This document shows, piece after piece, positions 16,280 through 24,019 of a DNA stretch of 40,472 bases; position 1 is the first letter of the stretch; each line of letters opens with the position of its first letter. Below the pieces are notes generated by a model. It worked only from the letters and a program-made list of their open reading frames with translations, was not told the origin of the DNA and ran no database searches. The stretch covers positions 1 through 40,472 of the forward strand of contig JAWXBM010000145.1 in NCBI GenBank assembly GCA_034440115.1, in the 5' to 3' direction. Both the position numbers and the translations under genes were made by a program. The stretch comes from JAWXBM01 sp034440115. GTDB lineage: Bacteria; Pseudomonadota; Gammaproteobacteria; Xanthomonadales; SZUA-36.

Positions 16280-16879
16280 TCAGCCATGCTGCCAGCTGTT
16301 TTCATCGCCGGGCGACAAGCCCAACACTTCTCCGCTGGTGGTGACGCCCAGGCCGCTGACGGTGCGGTTGGCGTAGGAAAAATAGCTGGCCACCTGGTTG
16401 ATTTCCAGAATTTCGCCATCGCTTAAGCCCGCGGCACGCAACTGATCAATGTCGGATTGGCAGATGTCACCCGGAGTCTGGGTGAGCTTGCGGGCATAGC
16501 GCAGTGCGGCAGATTCGGCGGCTGTAAAGGGATCCCCGGGTGAATCGGTGCACAATTGTTCCAGGCAGCGAGCAAATTTTGTTGCCTGGTCAGCCAGCAA
16601 ATTCCGCATCCCGCTGCTGTGGTGTTGCTCGCAGTACTCACAGCCGTTCAAGCGGCTGACCAGCACACCGATGGACTCCAGGAACCACACCGCCAGCTTG
16701 TTGCCGCTGTGGTGCAAAACCGCTTTATACAGCGCCATGTGCCCTTCCATAGAGTGCGGCCTGAGGCTGTGTACCTGCAACACCTTGTCAACCTGCCCCT
16801 GTGGCCCGCTGACACGCCGGTACAGTTGGGCAAGCTTCCCTTCTGCTTCTTCAGGTGTAATGGTTTTTATAAACGCCAC
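16280..16879 (-). CDS. AhpD-like/carboxymuconolactone decarboxylase-family protein
   Basis: A 199-residue protein of the AhpD/CMD superfamily, of the group called peroxidase-related enzyme. The redox motif is Cys80-x-x-Cys83 followed by His87 (NGCEYCEQHHSSG), preceded by the helix VWFLESIGVLVSRL. The second half repeats the fold loosely (AALRYARKLTQTPGD, SDGEILEINQVASYFSYANR). Such proteins use the paired cysteines to reduce peroxides or deal with reactive species; the real substrate is unknown. The first 46 codons and the upstream region are copied at 19548-19741. This copy is intact. Confidence 0.88.
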   Translation of the reverse strand: MAFIKTITPEEAEGKLAQLYRRVSGPQGQVDKVLQVHSLRPHSMEGHMALYKAVLHHSGNKLAVWFLESIGVLVSRLNGCEYCEQHHSSGMRNLLADQATKFARCLEQLCTDSPGDPFTAAESAALRYARKLTQTPGDICQSDIDQLRAAGLSDGEILEINQVASYFSYANRTVSGLGVTTSGEVLGLSPGDENSWQHG

Positions 16880-16935
16880 GGGCGAAGTTCTCCTTTATCA
16901 ATGGTCAGTAGTGTCTGGTCAACTTACAAGGTCAC
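16742..16935. repeat. 194-bp direct repeat, copy 1
   Basis: Covers the first 46 codons of the CMD-family gene (antisense) and about 56 bases upstream of it. It matches 19548-19741 at a constant offset of 2806 bases with three mismatches that I could see. The upstream end, with GTGTCTGGTCAACTTACAAG, may be the left end of an IS4-type element, because in copy 2 it runs straight into the start of a transposase frame. Confidence 0.9.
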
Positions 16936-17079
16936 GAGCCAAGATCAAGTATTGGCGAGGGTTACAGAGCGATTTATTTTGGTGGCGATTTGCAATCAGT
17001 TTACTCTCATTCAGGCTCACGAACTTCCAGAGCTTGATAACTCTAAGGCAGTTTCAGTTGCTTCAGGCATGATGCCGCA

Positions 17080-17391
17080 ATGTCGGGTCCCACCATCAAC
17101 ACAATTAGCCACGAACATTCTGGGCAGCGGCCGGTTCTCATACTCAGCCAGGGCATCTTCAACCAACGCTCGGGAACCGTTATTGCAATGGCGCTTACCA
17201 GCCAGGAGCAAAGGGCAAGCTATCCGTTGACCCACGAACTCGAAAAATCAAGATTACCCAAGCGCTCCTGGGTTAAGATCAGTCAAATCCGTACGCTTTC
17301 AACCGAACGAATTGGCAAAAAGATCAGCGCAGTCGATCCAGAAGAACTCGCGCACATCATTGAAGGCCTGAATGAAATTATTGGAGCCTGA
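17080..17391 (+). CDS. MazF/PemK-family toxin with an abnormal N-terminus
   Basis: A 103-residue frame with the MazF core: HEHSGQRPVLILSQGIFNQ, then TVIAMALTSQ, LPKRSWVKISQIRTLSTERI and a C-terminal EELAHIIEGLNEIIG. MazF/PemK proteins are ribonucleases that cut mRNA. Normal members begin with a strand like RGDIWWVDLDP directly before the HEQSG motif; here that strand is replaced by MSGPTINTIS, and an in-frame stop at 17044 rules out a longer start. The protein is therefore probably inactive or a truncated relic. No MazE-like antitoxin frame is evident upstream, where the 194-bp repeat ends. Confidence 0.7.
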   Translation: MSGPTINTISHEHSGQRPVLILSQGIFNQRSGTVIAMALTSQEQRASYPLTHELEKSRLPKRSWVKISQIRTLSTERIGKKISAVDPEELAHIIEGLNEIIGA

Positions 17392-17470
17392 AAGCTTAAG
17401 CGAGGGCGGTGCCTTGCGCAACTGCTCAACACGTACCCAGGTCGAAACAGTCACTTTAAGGAGATAGCTT

Positions 17471-18169
17471 ATGCAACAGTCTTTCGGTTGGCAGCCACTC
17501 AACCCGATTAAATCGCCGGGTCAGGCGTTCCGGCTGCATGTGGTCGCCCTTTCCGCTATAGCGTGTGCTTTCAGCGCGGGCTTTGTGCAGGCACAGTCGA
17601 GCGGACTCGGTGCCTACTCCGGCACCATCAAGGTATCGGGAACAGAAGTTGGTCCCGAAGTAAGTTATAGCGCGAGTATCCAGATCAGCTTGCCGGTTAC
17701 CAACCGCGATGGATCTTCCATCAACGCTGAGTTTTTTGGCGGGGAAGCGCCGAACGCAACCGTTTCTATCTCGCAGTGGGACTCCTCCTACACGGAAACC
17801 TCCGCGGATTCAGATGGCAAGTTCAGTAGTTGGAAATGTAAACTGGCCGCACCGGTCGAGATCTCCACGACCCCAACCGGTGTCCTCAACGTGGACCTGG
17901 AAGCGAAGACACACGCCTTATCCATCACCTTGTTATCCACCGAGGATGTTGCGTTCGACTGCGAGAACTCACGCTCCGGCGCCTACCAAAAAAAAGAAGG
18001 GGTGATACTATACATTGGCACGGGCTCCCCTGGCATGCAGTTCGAGAACCCTTTGCCATTTACTGACGCAGCGCATTTGACCGCGAACTACACCTTGATG
18101 CCGACCCCGGAAACCAAGGGACAGTATGGCCCCATTATCCAGGAGTGGGATCTGCAGCTTACGGACTGA
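17471..18169 (+). CDS. Secreted protein of unknown function
   Basis: A 232-residue protein I do not recognise. It has a signal peptide with a hydrophobic core HVVALSAIACAFSAGFVQAQ (about residues 23-42), likely cut after VQAQ or FVQA, although 20 polar residues precede the core. The mature part is rich in beta-strand-like Ser/Thr stretches (YSGTIKVSGTEVGPEVSYSA, SIQISLPVTN). It has two cysteines, in WKCKL and FDCEN, which could form a disulfide in the periplasm. ATG 17471 follows a strong site, AAGGAGATAGCTT. It stands alone inside the region bracketed by the 194-bp repeats. Confidence 0.65.
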   Translation: MQQSFGWQPLNPIKSPGQAFRLHVVALSAIACAFSAGFVQAQSSGLGAYSGTIKVSGTEVGPEVSYSASIQISLPVTNRDGSSINAEFFGGEAPNATVSISQWDSSYTETSADSDGKFSSWKCKLAAPVEISTTPTGVLNVDLEAKTHALSITLLSTEDVAFDCENSRSGAYQKKEGVILYIGTGSPGMQFENPLPFTDAAHLTANYTLMPTPETKGQYGPIIQEWDLQLTD

Positions 18170-18218
18170 TCGTGCTGCAGGGACCCCGTCAGTCGCGCCC
18201 CGGGAGCCATTTTGCAAA

Positions 18219-18244
18219 GGAACTCTCCGGAGGAACTCTCCGGA
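18219..18244. repeat. Two 13-bp tandem units
   Basis: GGAACTCTCCGGA occurs twice in a row, 50 bases past the stop of the secreted-protein gene. The 291 bases between that gene and the AbiEi-like gene hold no other recognisable element; the AbiEi promoter must lie in the AT-richer part near 18415-18460. Confidence 0.8.
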
Positions 18245-18460
18245 CACCCATATCTTTTCCTGACAAACTAAAAATGGAAGACGCTCGGGATCGTTTGTCC
18301 GAATCGCCCCGAACAGCGAAGTCAACTCCAGCTTCTCCGGAACGACATCAACCGCGTCCACCTCGGATGCTCCAAGCGCGCGCGACTTGGACTGTTGAAA
18401 CGCCCAGGCCGCAGAATATTGTTAGTGTTGTATTTACCGCGCAGTACATTTCTTTTAGGG

Positions 18461-19275
18461 GTGAGATTTGAGCGCAAATATCACTTGCAAACGAAGACGC
18501 TAGGCCCGCGGGCAGCGCAGCTCCTCACTGAGCTGAATGAGCTGCGACGCTCTACGTTCACCTTGGCAGATGTGTGCGCGATCACCGGCCTGGCGGCTGC
18601 AGCGGCGCGCAATCTCGTGCACAAGGCCCAGCAGCGAGGTTTGTTGACGCGCCTGAAGCCCGGCTTGTACAACCTGGTGCCCTTCGAACTCGGCCGGGCG
18701 ACCGAGTACGTTGACAGCCCGTACCTGATCGCGCGTGAGCTCGCAGGCTCTGCACCCTACTTTTTGTCGCACGGTACCGCGCTTGAACTGCATCGCATGG
18801 TGACGCAGCCAAACTTCACGGTGTATGTGTCATGCACACGGCGCGTGCACCCGCAGACCGTCGGCGGCTATGACTTTTGGTTTGTCCACATCACTGCGGA
18901 ACAAGAGTTCGGGGTCGTTAAGCACTGGGTCGACAAGGATCGCTTCGGGATGATCAGCGACATGGAGCGCACGATCATCGATGGTCTCCGGCATGCGGTA
19001 TTTGCTGGTGGCATTAGCGAAGTCGCCAAGGGGTTGTGGATGAAGCGGGACGTACTGAAAGTCGACCGGCTGATAGACTACGCACGACGCCTCGGCTACC
19101 TGCTGGAACACTATGGCTTGGCCAATGCTTTGGTGCTGGAACCGCTGTGCGGCATGCTGACGGCAACTTACCAGCGGCTTGATCCACTGCTCCCCGCTGA
19201 GGGGCGTTCCGCTCACGTTGGCGACTCCAGCTCAACGTGACTCCCGAAGAACTCGTTGCCGTAAGGATTGGCTAA
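18461..19275 (+). pseudogene. AbiEi-type antitoxin/transcriptional regulator, frameshifted near the 3' end
   Basis: The first 250 or so codons are those of an AbiEi-like regulator, the antitoxin of the type IV AbiE system: winged helix with RRSTFTLADVCAITGLAAAA and RGLLTRLKPGLYNLVPFELG, then YLIARELAGSAPYFLSHGTA, VGGYDFWFV and ISDMERTIIDGLRHAVF. After LDPLLPAEG the frame ends wrongly at 19240. In the +1 frame the expected tail continues as SRWRLQLNVTPEELVAVRIG and stops at TAA 19273-19275, so about one base was lost near 19204-19215. The junction RRLGYLLE may also lack a few residues. GTG 18461 is the likely start; TTG 18395 is possible. Confidence 0.75.
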
Positions 19276-19331
19276 TGATTCCTCAGCGCAACATTTCCTT
19301 GATCTCGAACACGCTGGTGACCGCTGGCGGG
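19275..19331 (+). pseudogene. 5' stub of an AbiEii-type toxin gene
   Basis: ATG 19275 overlaps the TAA of the restored AbiEi frame (TAATG). It encodes MIPQRNISLISNTLVTAGG, the standard N-terminus of AbiEii-type nucleotidyltransferase toxins (usually followed by RRIPE). After residue 19 the sequence changes abruptly to unrelated residues (WLIGNLHNKES), so only the first 19 codons remain. The toxin is lost. Confidence 0.75.
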
Positions 19332-19372
19332 TGGCTGATCGGTAACCTGCACAACAAAGAAAGTGCCAAGGC

Positions 19373-19547
19373 CTGTTGGAAAGAGATACTGGTAACATCT
19401 ATCTCACCCCGGCAGCCGTGGATGCTTCAGATGACGATCCATCGAATCAATTGTTGGGAAGCTCTATTACCGAAGGCTGGACCCATTATGTCGAGCTGAT
19501 GATGGTGCAGCAGGCCTTTGGCAACGACCCGGAACTGGCCATCGAGC
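19373..19547 (+). pseudogene. Fragment of a DUF885-family protein
   Basis: An open frame with NIYLTPAAVDASDDDPSNQL and then ITEGWTHYVELMMVQQAFGN plus DPELAIEPL. The EGWxHYxExMM...GxxDPxL pattern is that of DUF885 family proteins, putative metallopeptidases of about 600 residues, near their conserved EGW motif. Both ends are cut: the left side meets the AbiEii stub region and the right side meets the 194-bp repeat exactly. Confidence 0.5.
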
Positions 19548-19685
19548 CCCTTCCATTGAGTGCGGCCTGAGGCTGTGGACCTGCAACACCTTGTCAACCT
19601 GCCCCTGTGGCCCGCTGACACGCCGGTACAGTTGGGCAAGCTTCCCTTCTGCTTCTTCAGGTGTAATGGTTTCTATAAACGCCAC
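19548..19685 (-). pseudogene. Truncated duplicate of the CMD-family gene (first 46 codons)
   Basis: On the minus strand, ATG 19685 opens MAFIETITPEEAEGKLAQLY and stays identical to the intact gene, except Lys5 to Glu, up to SMEG at residue 46. There it changes to unrelated sequence at 19547. The redox CxxC motif is missing, so the copy cannot work. Confidence 0.85.
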
Positions 19686-19741
19686 GGGCGAAGTTCTCCT
19701 TTATCAATGGTCAGTAGTGTCTGGTCAACTTACAAGGTCAC
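19548..19741. repeat. 194-bp direct repeat, copy 2
   Basis: Matches 16742-16935 with three visible mismatches. Its left edge joins the DUF885 scrap and its right edge runs on into an IS4-type transposase start. It contains the truncated CMD gene described separately. Confidence 0.9.
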
Positions 19742-19753
19742 TGGAGACGAACC

Positions 19754-19786
19754 ATGAACTTGGGCAAGACGCTGTTCGCGCAACTG
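19754..19786 (+). mobile_element. 5' scrap of an IS4-type (DUF4372) transposase gene
   Basis: ATG 19754 encodes MNLGKTLFAQL, the near-invariant start of IS4-family transposases with an N-terminal DUF4372 domain (normally followed by MDFLPW). After 11 codons the similarity ends. GGAGACGAACC just upstream would be its ribosome binding site. Together with the end of the 194-bp repeat, this looks like the left end of an otherwise deleted insertion sequence. Confidence 0.55.
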
Positions 19787-19943
19787 ATTCTGCCGCTGCG
19801 CTGCTCACTGATCTCACCCACTGCTACCCTTGGCTTGCTACCCCGAGGAACCGTGGTGCTTTAGGACTGTCTGATGTTGGTGTCTGGTGAGAGCAGTTTA
19901 CCCCGAAAGTCTTTCATGCCGGCATTCACCAAAGAGGAATACC

Positions 19944-21173
19944 ATGAAACGTTTAAGCCTGTATGCAGTTGCCATCGTGGTGCTGGGCCTGATTGGCGTC
20001 AGACTTTACGCCATGGACAGCAGCAATCAATCAAGCAACCAATCATCGAAATATGCCCCTGAAGATTCGTCACTGGCGGTTGCAACCTTTGCAGGTGGAT
20101 GCTTCTGGTGTGTCGAATCCAGCTTCGAACAAGTCCCTGGCGTGGTAGAGGTGGTATCCGGTTTCAGCGGCGGCAAGGAAGTGAACCCCAGTTATCAGGA
20201 AGTTTCATCAGGCAAAACCAGCCATACCGAGGCAGTGCAAGTCTATTACGATCCCAGCAAGATCACCTATGAGGGATTATTGCAGAATCTCTGGCGCACC
20301 ATGGATCCGACGGATGCCAATGGCCAGTTTGTCGATCGTGGGCAACAGTACCGGCCAGCTATTTTCTACATGAATGATGAGCAGCAGAAAGCAGCCGAGA
20401 AATCCAAGGCCGAATTGTCAAAGTCTGGTCACTACGACAAACCTGTGATCATTGAAGTAGCCCCCTTCACTGCTTTCTATCCTGCAGAGGACTATCACCA
20501 GGACTATTACAAGAAGAATCCAGTGCGCTACAAGTTCTACACCTTCAACTCCGGCCGCTATCAATTTGTGGACAAGATCTGGGGTGAAGGCCATAAGCTC
20601 GACTATACGGCCTACCAGCCTGCGAGCGATTCTGACAGCAAGTCCAATACGACATCGAAGGAGACACAGAGCATGAACGACGCCAAGGGCTTCGACGCCC
20701 AGTCATTCGTCAAACCTGACGACCAGGCTCTCCAGCAAAAGCTGACTCCGCTGCAGTACTCCGTGACGCAGGAAGACGGCACCGAGCGACCTTTTGACAA
20801 CCCGATGAATGACGAGAAGCGGGCGGGTATTTATGTCGATATCGTTTCCGGTGAGCCCTTGTATTCTTCGACTGATAAATTCGATTCAGGCACTGGCTGG
20901 CCCAGCTTTACAAAACCGATCAAGGCCGATGCAGTGGTAGAAAAGAGCGACTTCTCGCTGTTCGGCAAGCGCACTGAAATTCGCAGCGCCGTCGCTGACT
21001 CGCACCTAGGACATGTATTTACAGACGGTCCGAAGCCAACCGGCCTTCGCTATTGCATGAACTCTGCAGCGATGCGCTTCATCCCCAAAGAGCAGATGGC
21101 TGCGGAAGGCTATGCGGCCTATGTCGACCAGGTTGAGTCGGTCGGTAAATCCCAGCTGAGGTCCAAGCAATAA
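19944..21173 (+). CDS. msrAB: Bifunctional methionine sulfoxide reductase MsrA-MsrB, envelope-targeted
   Basis: A 409-residue fusion that repairs both methionine sulfoxide diastereomers. The N-terminus (MKRLSLYAVAIVVLGLIGVR) is a signal or membrane anchor, so it works in the periplasm. The MsrA domain (about 43-215) has the active-site GGCFWCVE with Cys53 and Cys56, and GQQYRPAIFY. After a Ser/Thr-rich linker with an internal Met, the MsrB domain (about 245-395) has SGTGWPSF, DSHLGHVF and the catalytic Cys371 in RYCMNSAAMRF. The zinc CxxC pairs of many MsrBs are absent. ATG 19944 follows AGAGGA; the longer frame from 19887 lacks such a site. Confidence 0.95.
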   Translation: MKRLSLYAVAIVVLGLIGVRLYAMDSSNQSSNQSSKYAPEDSSLAVATFAGGCFWCVESSFEQVPGVVEVVSGFSGGKEVNPSYQEVSSGKTSHTEAVQVYYDPSKITYEGLLQNLWRTMDPTDANGQFVDRGQQYRPAIFYMNDEQQKAAEKSKAELSKSGHYDKPVIIEVAPFTAFYPAEDYHQDYYKKNPVRYKFYTFNSGRYQFVDKIWGEGHKLDYTAYQPASDSDSKSNTTSKETQSMNDAKGFDAQSFVKPDDQALQQKLTPLQYSVTQEDGTERPFDNPMNDEKRAGIYVDIVSGEPLYSSTDKFDSGTGWPSFTKPIKADAVVEKSDFSLFGKRTEIRSAVADSHLGHVFTDGPKPTGLRYCMNSAAMRFIPKEQMAAEGYAAYVDQVESVGKSQLRSKQ

Positions 21174-21472
21174 GCTTACATAGGGTCGGCGGCGCATTAC
21201 GCGCCGTCGTCTGAACTCTCGCACCCAATGTTAATGCCCAGTGCGGGAATCCACCCAGCGCTGTCCTTCCAGACGTCCATTGTGGTAATCAGCTCGCCGC
21301 TCACCTCGAACCGATCCGGGTATCGATTACCCTAAAATTTACGGCCCTGGATGACCGACGGGGTTGCTGGATGGGCACCTTCAAGCTGGCAAAATATAAG
21401 TTAATTCAGTAAGCTTGGTTCCCCCCGAGGCCCGCTGAGACTCAGCGAGATTTCAGGACAGAGGTTTGAGCA
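21174..21472. other. Intergenic region msrAB-exbD
   Basis: It holds a 9-bp-stem hairpin without a T tract at 21187-21209, probably the end of the msrAB transcript. On the minus strand an open stretch of 44 codons (21331 to 21197) reads like protein (PDRFEVSGELITTMDVWKD, then GWIPALGINIGCES) but has no plausible start. It may be a gene remnant. I see no clear promoter for exbD. Confidence 0.4.
21187..21209 (+). terminator. Hairpin after msrAB
   Basis: Bases 21187-21195 pair with 21201-21209 (nine pairs, one G-T) around the loop ATTAC, 14 bases past the msrAB stop. No T tract follows, so the stop strength is doubtful. Confidence 0.4.
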
Positions 21473-21880
21473 ATGCGCAGAAAGTACCGAATTGACGACG
21501 AAGCCGAGATCAACATCACTCCGATGCTGGACATCGTGTTCATCATGTTGATCTTTTTTATCGTGACCACCTCGTTCGTCAAGGAAAAGGGCCTGGAAGT
21601 TTCGCGCCCATCAAATGCGCCACCCAAGGAAATCAAGCAGGATAAAGGCCCCATCGTGGTCAGAATCGATGCCAGCAGCCTGATCAGCATAAAAGGCCGC
21701 ATTCTGGAAAAAGCAGCGGTTGAAGCCAATCTGGAACGCGAGAAAGCGGAAAAGCCCGATTCCACACTGATCATTGCCGCGCACCCTGAAGCCGAAACCG
21801 ACTCTCTGGTAGCGATTCTGGATGCCGCCAAATCGGTTGGCATCGTCGGCGTAACCGTGGCTACCAGCTCCGCAGAGTGA
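21473..21880 (+). CDS. exbD: ExbD/TolR-family biopolymer transport protein
   Basis: A 135-residue inner-membrane protein. A short cytoplasmic start (MRRKYRIDDEAEINITPMLD) leads into one transmembrane helix at about 18-36 with the essential Asp20 (PMLDIVFIMLIFFIVTTSF). A periplasmic domain (about 50-133) follows with the ExbD pattern VVRIDASSLISIKGR and LIIAAHPEAETDSLVAILDA. ExbD works with ExbB to pass proton motive force to TonB. No exbB or tonB lies beside it, so it must be an orphan whose partners are elsewhere. A strong terminator follows at once, and the start lacks a classical ribosome binding site. Confidence 0.9.
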   Translation: MRRKYRIDDEAEINITPMLDIVFIMLIFFIVTTSFVKEKGLEVSRPSNAPPKEIKQDKGPIVVRIDASSLISIKGRILEKAAVEANLEREKAEKPDSTLIIAAHPEAETDSLVAILDAAKSVGIVGVTVATSSAE

Positions 21881-21901
21881 ATCCAATTTGGGTCTTTTGC
21901 A

Positions 21902-21928
21902 AAAGGCCGTCGATGACGGCCTTTTTTT
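21902..21928 (+). terminator. Rho-independent terminator after exbD
   Basis: A perfect 10-bp stem (AAAGGCCGTC at 21902-21911 with GACGGCCTTT at 21915-21924), a three-base loop and a run of seven T. It lies 21 bases past the exbD stop, and its position shows that the next gene starts at 21951 rather than 21888. Confidence 0.92.
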
Positions 21929-21950
21929 GTATTTGGGCTCTGATCCCAAT

Positions 21951-22937
21951 ATGAAATCATCACGACAAAATCCTGAACACGGTGTATTTCTGGATTTCGA
22001 AACACTGGACAGCGGCGATATAAACTCCAATCGCTTGCGCGCCACTTTGCCAAACTGGGAGTTTTATTCCCACACACCAGCCGATGAAATAGCCGATCAC
22101 ATTGCCAATGCCCATGTTCTGTTGACCAACAAATGTGTCTTGAGCCGGGAACTATTGCAGTCAGCCCCAGACCTGCAACTGGTCGTCCTGGCAGCCACCG
22201 GCAGCAACAATGTTGATCTGCTGGCGGCGGCAGATCTTGGCATTGCGGTCTGCAATATCCGTAACTATGCCACCGAAGCGGTGGCGCAACATACCATCAC
22301 TTTAATGTTGAACCTGCTGACTGGCCAGCCCTGGTATTGGCAGGCGGTGCAGCAGGGCGATTGGAGTCGGGCGCGGCAGTTTTGTCTGCAACAGCGGCCC
22401 ATACGCCAGGCCAAAGGCTTGAATTTCGGCATTATTGGCGCTGGTTTTCTGGGCCAGCGAACCGGTGAATTGGCAGCGGCACTGGGTATGAATGTGCTTT
22501 GGGCTGAGCGCAAAGGCCAGGTGCCGCGGCCGGGACGAGTCGCTTTTGATTTTGTGATTAGCAACGCTGATGTGCTGTCACTGCACTGCCCGTTGGATGA
22601 CAGCACCCGCAACCTGATCAACCGCGAAACTCTGCGGGCCATGCAGCCGACTGCGCTGTTGCTGAACACGGCGCGGGGTGGCATCGTCAATGAAGCCGAT
22701 CTGGCCAATGCCTTGCGGGCTGGTGAGATTGCAGGTGCGGGTATCGACACGCTCACTCAGGAGCCACCACCACCCGCTCACGTGCTGCTGGCAAATGATG
22801 TTCCCAACCTGATTGTTACGCCGCATAACGCCTGGGCCAGCCGCGACTCCCGTCAGGCTGCGATTGAGCAGTTGGCTGATGTGGTGAAGGCCTTTTTGGC
22901 CGGAAATCCGCTTAATCTGCTAATAGCTACTAACTGA
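21951..22937 (+). CDS. D-2-hydroxyacid dehydrogenase (glycerate dehydrogenase-like)
   Basis: A 328-residue NAD-dependent enzyme of the D-isomer 2-hydroxyacid family. The cofactor motif GIIGAGFLGQRTGEL is near residues 164-178, LHCPLDDSTRNLI near 225, the catalytic Arg in LLNTARGGIVNEADL, the Glu in GIDTLTQEPP, and the His in VTPHNAWASRDSRQAAIEQL. The closest functional type is HprA-like hydroxypyruvate/glycerate dehydrogenase, but substrate cannot be fixed from sequence. The start is ATG 21951, after the exbD terminator. Its 3' end overlaps the convergent ycgL gene by eight bases. Confidence 0.92.
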   Translation: MKSSRQNPEHGVFLDFETLDSGDINSNRLRATLPNWEFYSHTPADEIADHIANAHVLLTNKCVLSRELLQSAPDLQLVVLAATGSNNVDLLAAADLGIAVCNIRNYATEAVAQHTITLMLNLLTGQPWYWQAVQQGDWSRARQFCLQQRPIRQAKGLNFGIIGAGFLGQRTGELAAALGMNVLWAERKGQVPRPGRVAFDFVISNADVLSLHCPLDDSTRNLINRETLRAMQPTALLLNTARGGIVNEADLANALRAGEIAGAGIDTLTQEPPPPAHVLLANDVPNLIVTPHNAWASRDSRQAAIEQLADVVKAFLAGNPLNLLIATN

Positions 22938-23196
22938 AATTTTTCTGCAGTAAAGCTTCCACGCTTTGTTTGGGTGGTAGTTGCAGGTAGTAGCCCTTGC
23001 TCAAAAGCTGGCTTTTCACCGTTTCCAGATTGGCTTGAGCCAATTTCTTGCGTTGGCTCAAATCCAACTCGATTACCAGTTCGGGCGGGCCAAATTTCTG
23101 CAGCAGGAATTCGGGCAGGTCTTCCAACTCTTTGCCTTCTGCCAGGTATAAGTAGGTGTAGGCTTGGCTTTCGGATCGGTATATCTTGCACTGCAC
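22930..23196 (-). CDS. ycgL: YcgL-domain protein
   Basis: An 88-residue YcgL-family protein, found almost only in gammaproteobacteria. It begins MQCKIYRSESQAYTYLYLAE, then LPEFLLQKFGPPELVIELDL, and ends with GYYLQLPPKQSVEALLQ; these are the conserved blocks of the small alpha/beta domain. The family's function is unknown; in many genomes it neighbours the RNase D gene rnd, which is not present here. It converges on and overlaps the hydroxyacid dehydrogenase gene, and diverges from the TIR operon across 175 bases. Confidence 0.92.
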   Translation of the reverse strand: MQCKIYRSESQAYTYLYLAEGKELEDLPEFLLQKFGPPELVIELDLSQRKKLAQANLETVKSQLLSKGYYLQLPPKQSVEALLQKNFS

Positions 23197-23371
23197 GGCG
23201 CTATATTCCGTTTGATCTGGGCCGTGAATTATAGAGAGAAAACAGCGCTATAGCAGCAGAGCTTTGGCTGATGGACTATGCTTGACGCTGCAGGAATCTT
23301 TGTTTGAGAGAAAAAGCTCAATCTCTCACCATTGGTTTAGGCGTAAGGAAACTTGAACCTGAGGAGGTCAC

Positions 23372-23980
23372 ATGAAACTTCAAAGCATGGTCTTGATCGT
23401 TGTGGGATGTTCCGTTGCTGCTTGTGCTCCACAGCAAATGATGCAAACCAATACGATGAAATTGAATAACTACTGGGTAACACTGGACCCGAAACCCAGT
23501 CCGCCTCCAGGTGAGCTGAAAATCATGAAAGGACCACAAGGTTGGGAAAAAGACGGCAAAAAAGATGGCTACGTGGGGTTCGCGCAAGGGGACTCTGGCG
23601 CTATTGTCTTCGCTCTGAAAAAAGAAACTTCTGACAACACTTGTGCCAATGCAGGCCTTGATGGTGACGCGAAATGGGTTATTACCAAAGTGCAGTTATC
23701 AACCGCCTCAGACTCGTCCCAAACGCCCTCCTCAGAGAAAGGAGACTTTTCCAAGGCACCAGACGCCTGGCTGAAAGAAGCCTTTCCTGATGTGAATATC
23801 TCCACTGGCCAAATCTTCCCACCCGTTGGAGGCGGTGTTGGTAGTACTACTGTTATTATCAACAACGCGAATAATCAAGAGGGTTACAAGTTCATTTACT
23901 ATCAAATTACCGCCAGTCCGTGTATGGGTGGACAACCTGTAATGACGGACCCAGGCTTCGGCAACGGCGGCAGAAAGTAA
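23372..23980 (+). CDS. Lipoprotein, first gene of the TIR/SLOG cluster
   Basis: A 202-residue protein not recognised as a named family. The N-terminus MKLQSMVLIVVGCSVAACAP is a lipoprotein signal with Cys18 in VAAC as the best lipidation site (Cys13 is an alternative). The mature part has Pro-rich linkers and a beta-rich core: GDSGAIVFALKK at 73-84, KWVITKVQLS at 101-110, TTVIINNANN and GYKFIYYQITASPC. The same blocks occur in the secreted protein two genes downstream, so they look like paralogues. ATG 23372 follows GAGGAGGTCAC, a very strong site. It heads a four-gene cluster and is probably held at the inner or outer membrane facing the periplasm. Confidence 0.75.
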   Translation: MKLQSMVLIVVGCSVAACAPQQMMQTNTMKLNNYWVTLDPKPSPPPGELKIMKGPQGWEKDGKKDGYVGFAQGDSGAIVFALKKETSDNTCANAGLDGDAKWVITKVQLSTASDSSQTPSSEKGDFSKAPDAWLKEAFPDVNISTGQIFPPVGGGVGSTTVIINNANNQEGYKFIYYQITASPCMGGQPVMTDPGFGNGGRK

Positions 23981-24019
23981 TCACTGTTGAGTAAAAAGCC
24001 TGCAGTATAGTGTGGCGTT

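Noticed and set aside
18008..18361. 117-codon minus-strand frame between the secreted-protein and AbiEi genes
   Set aside because: Half of it is antisense to the secreted-protein gene and it shows no family pattern.
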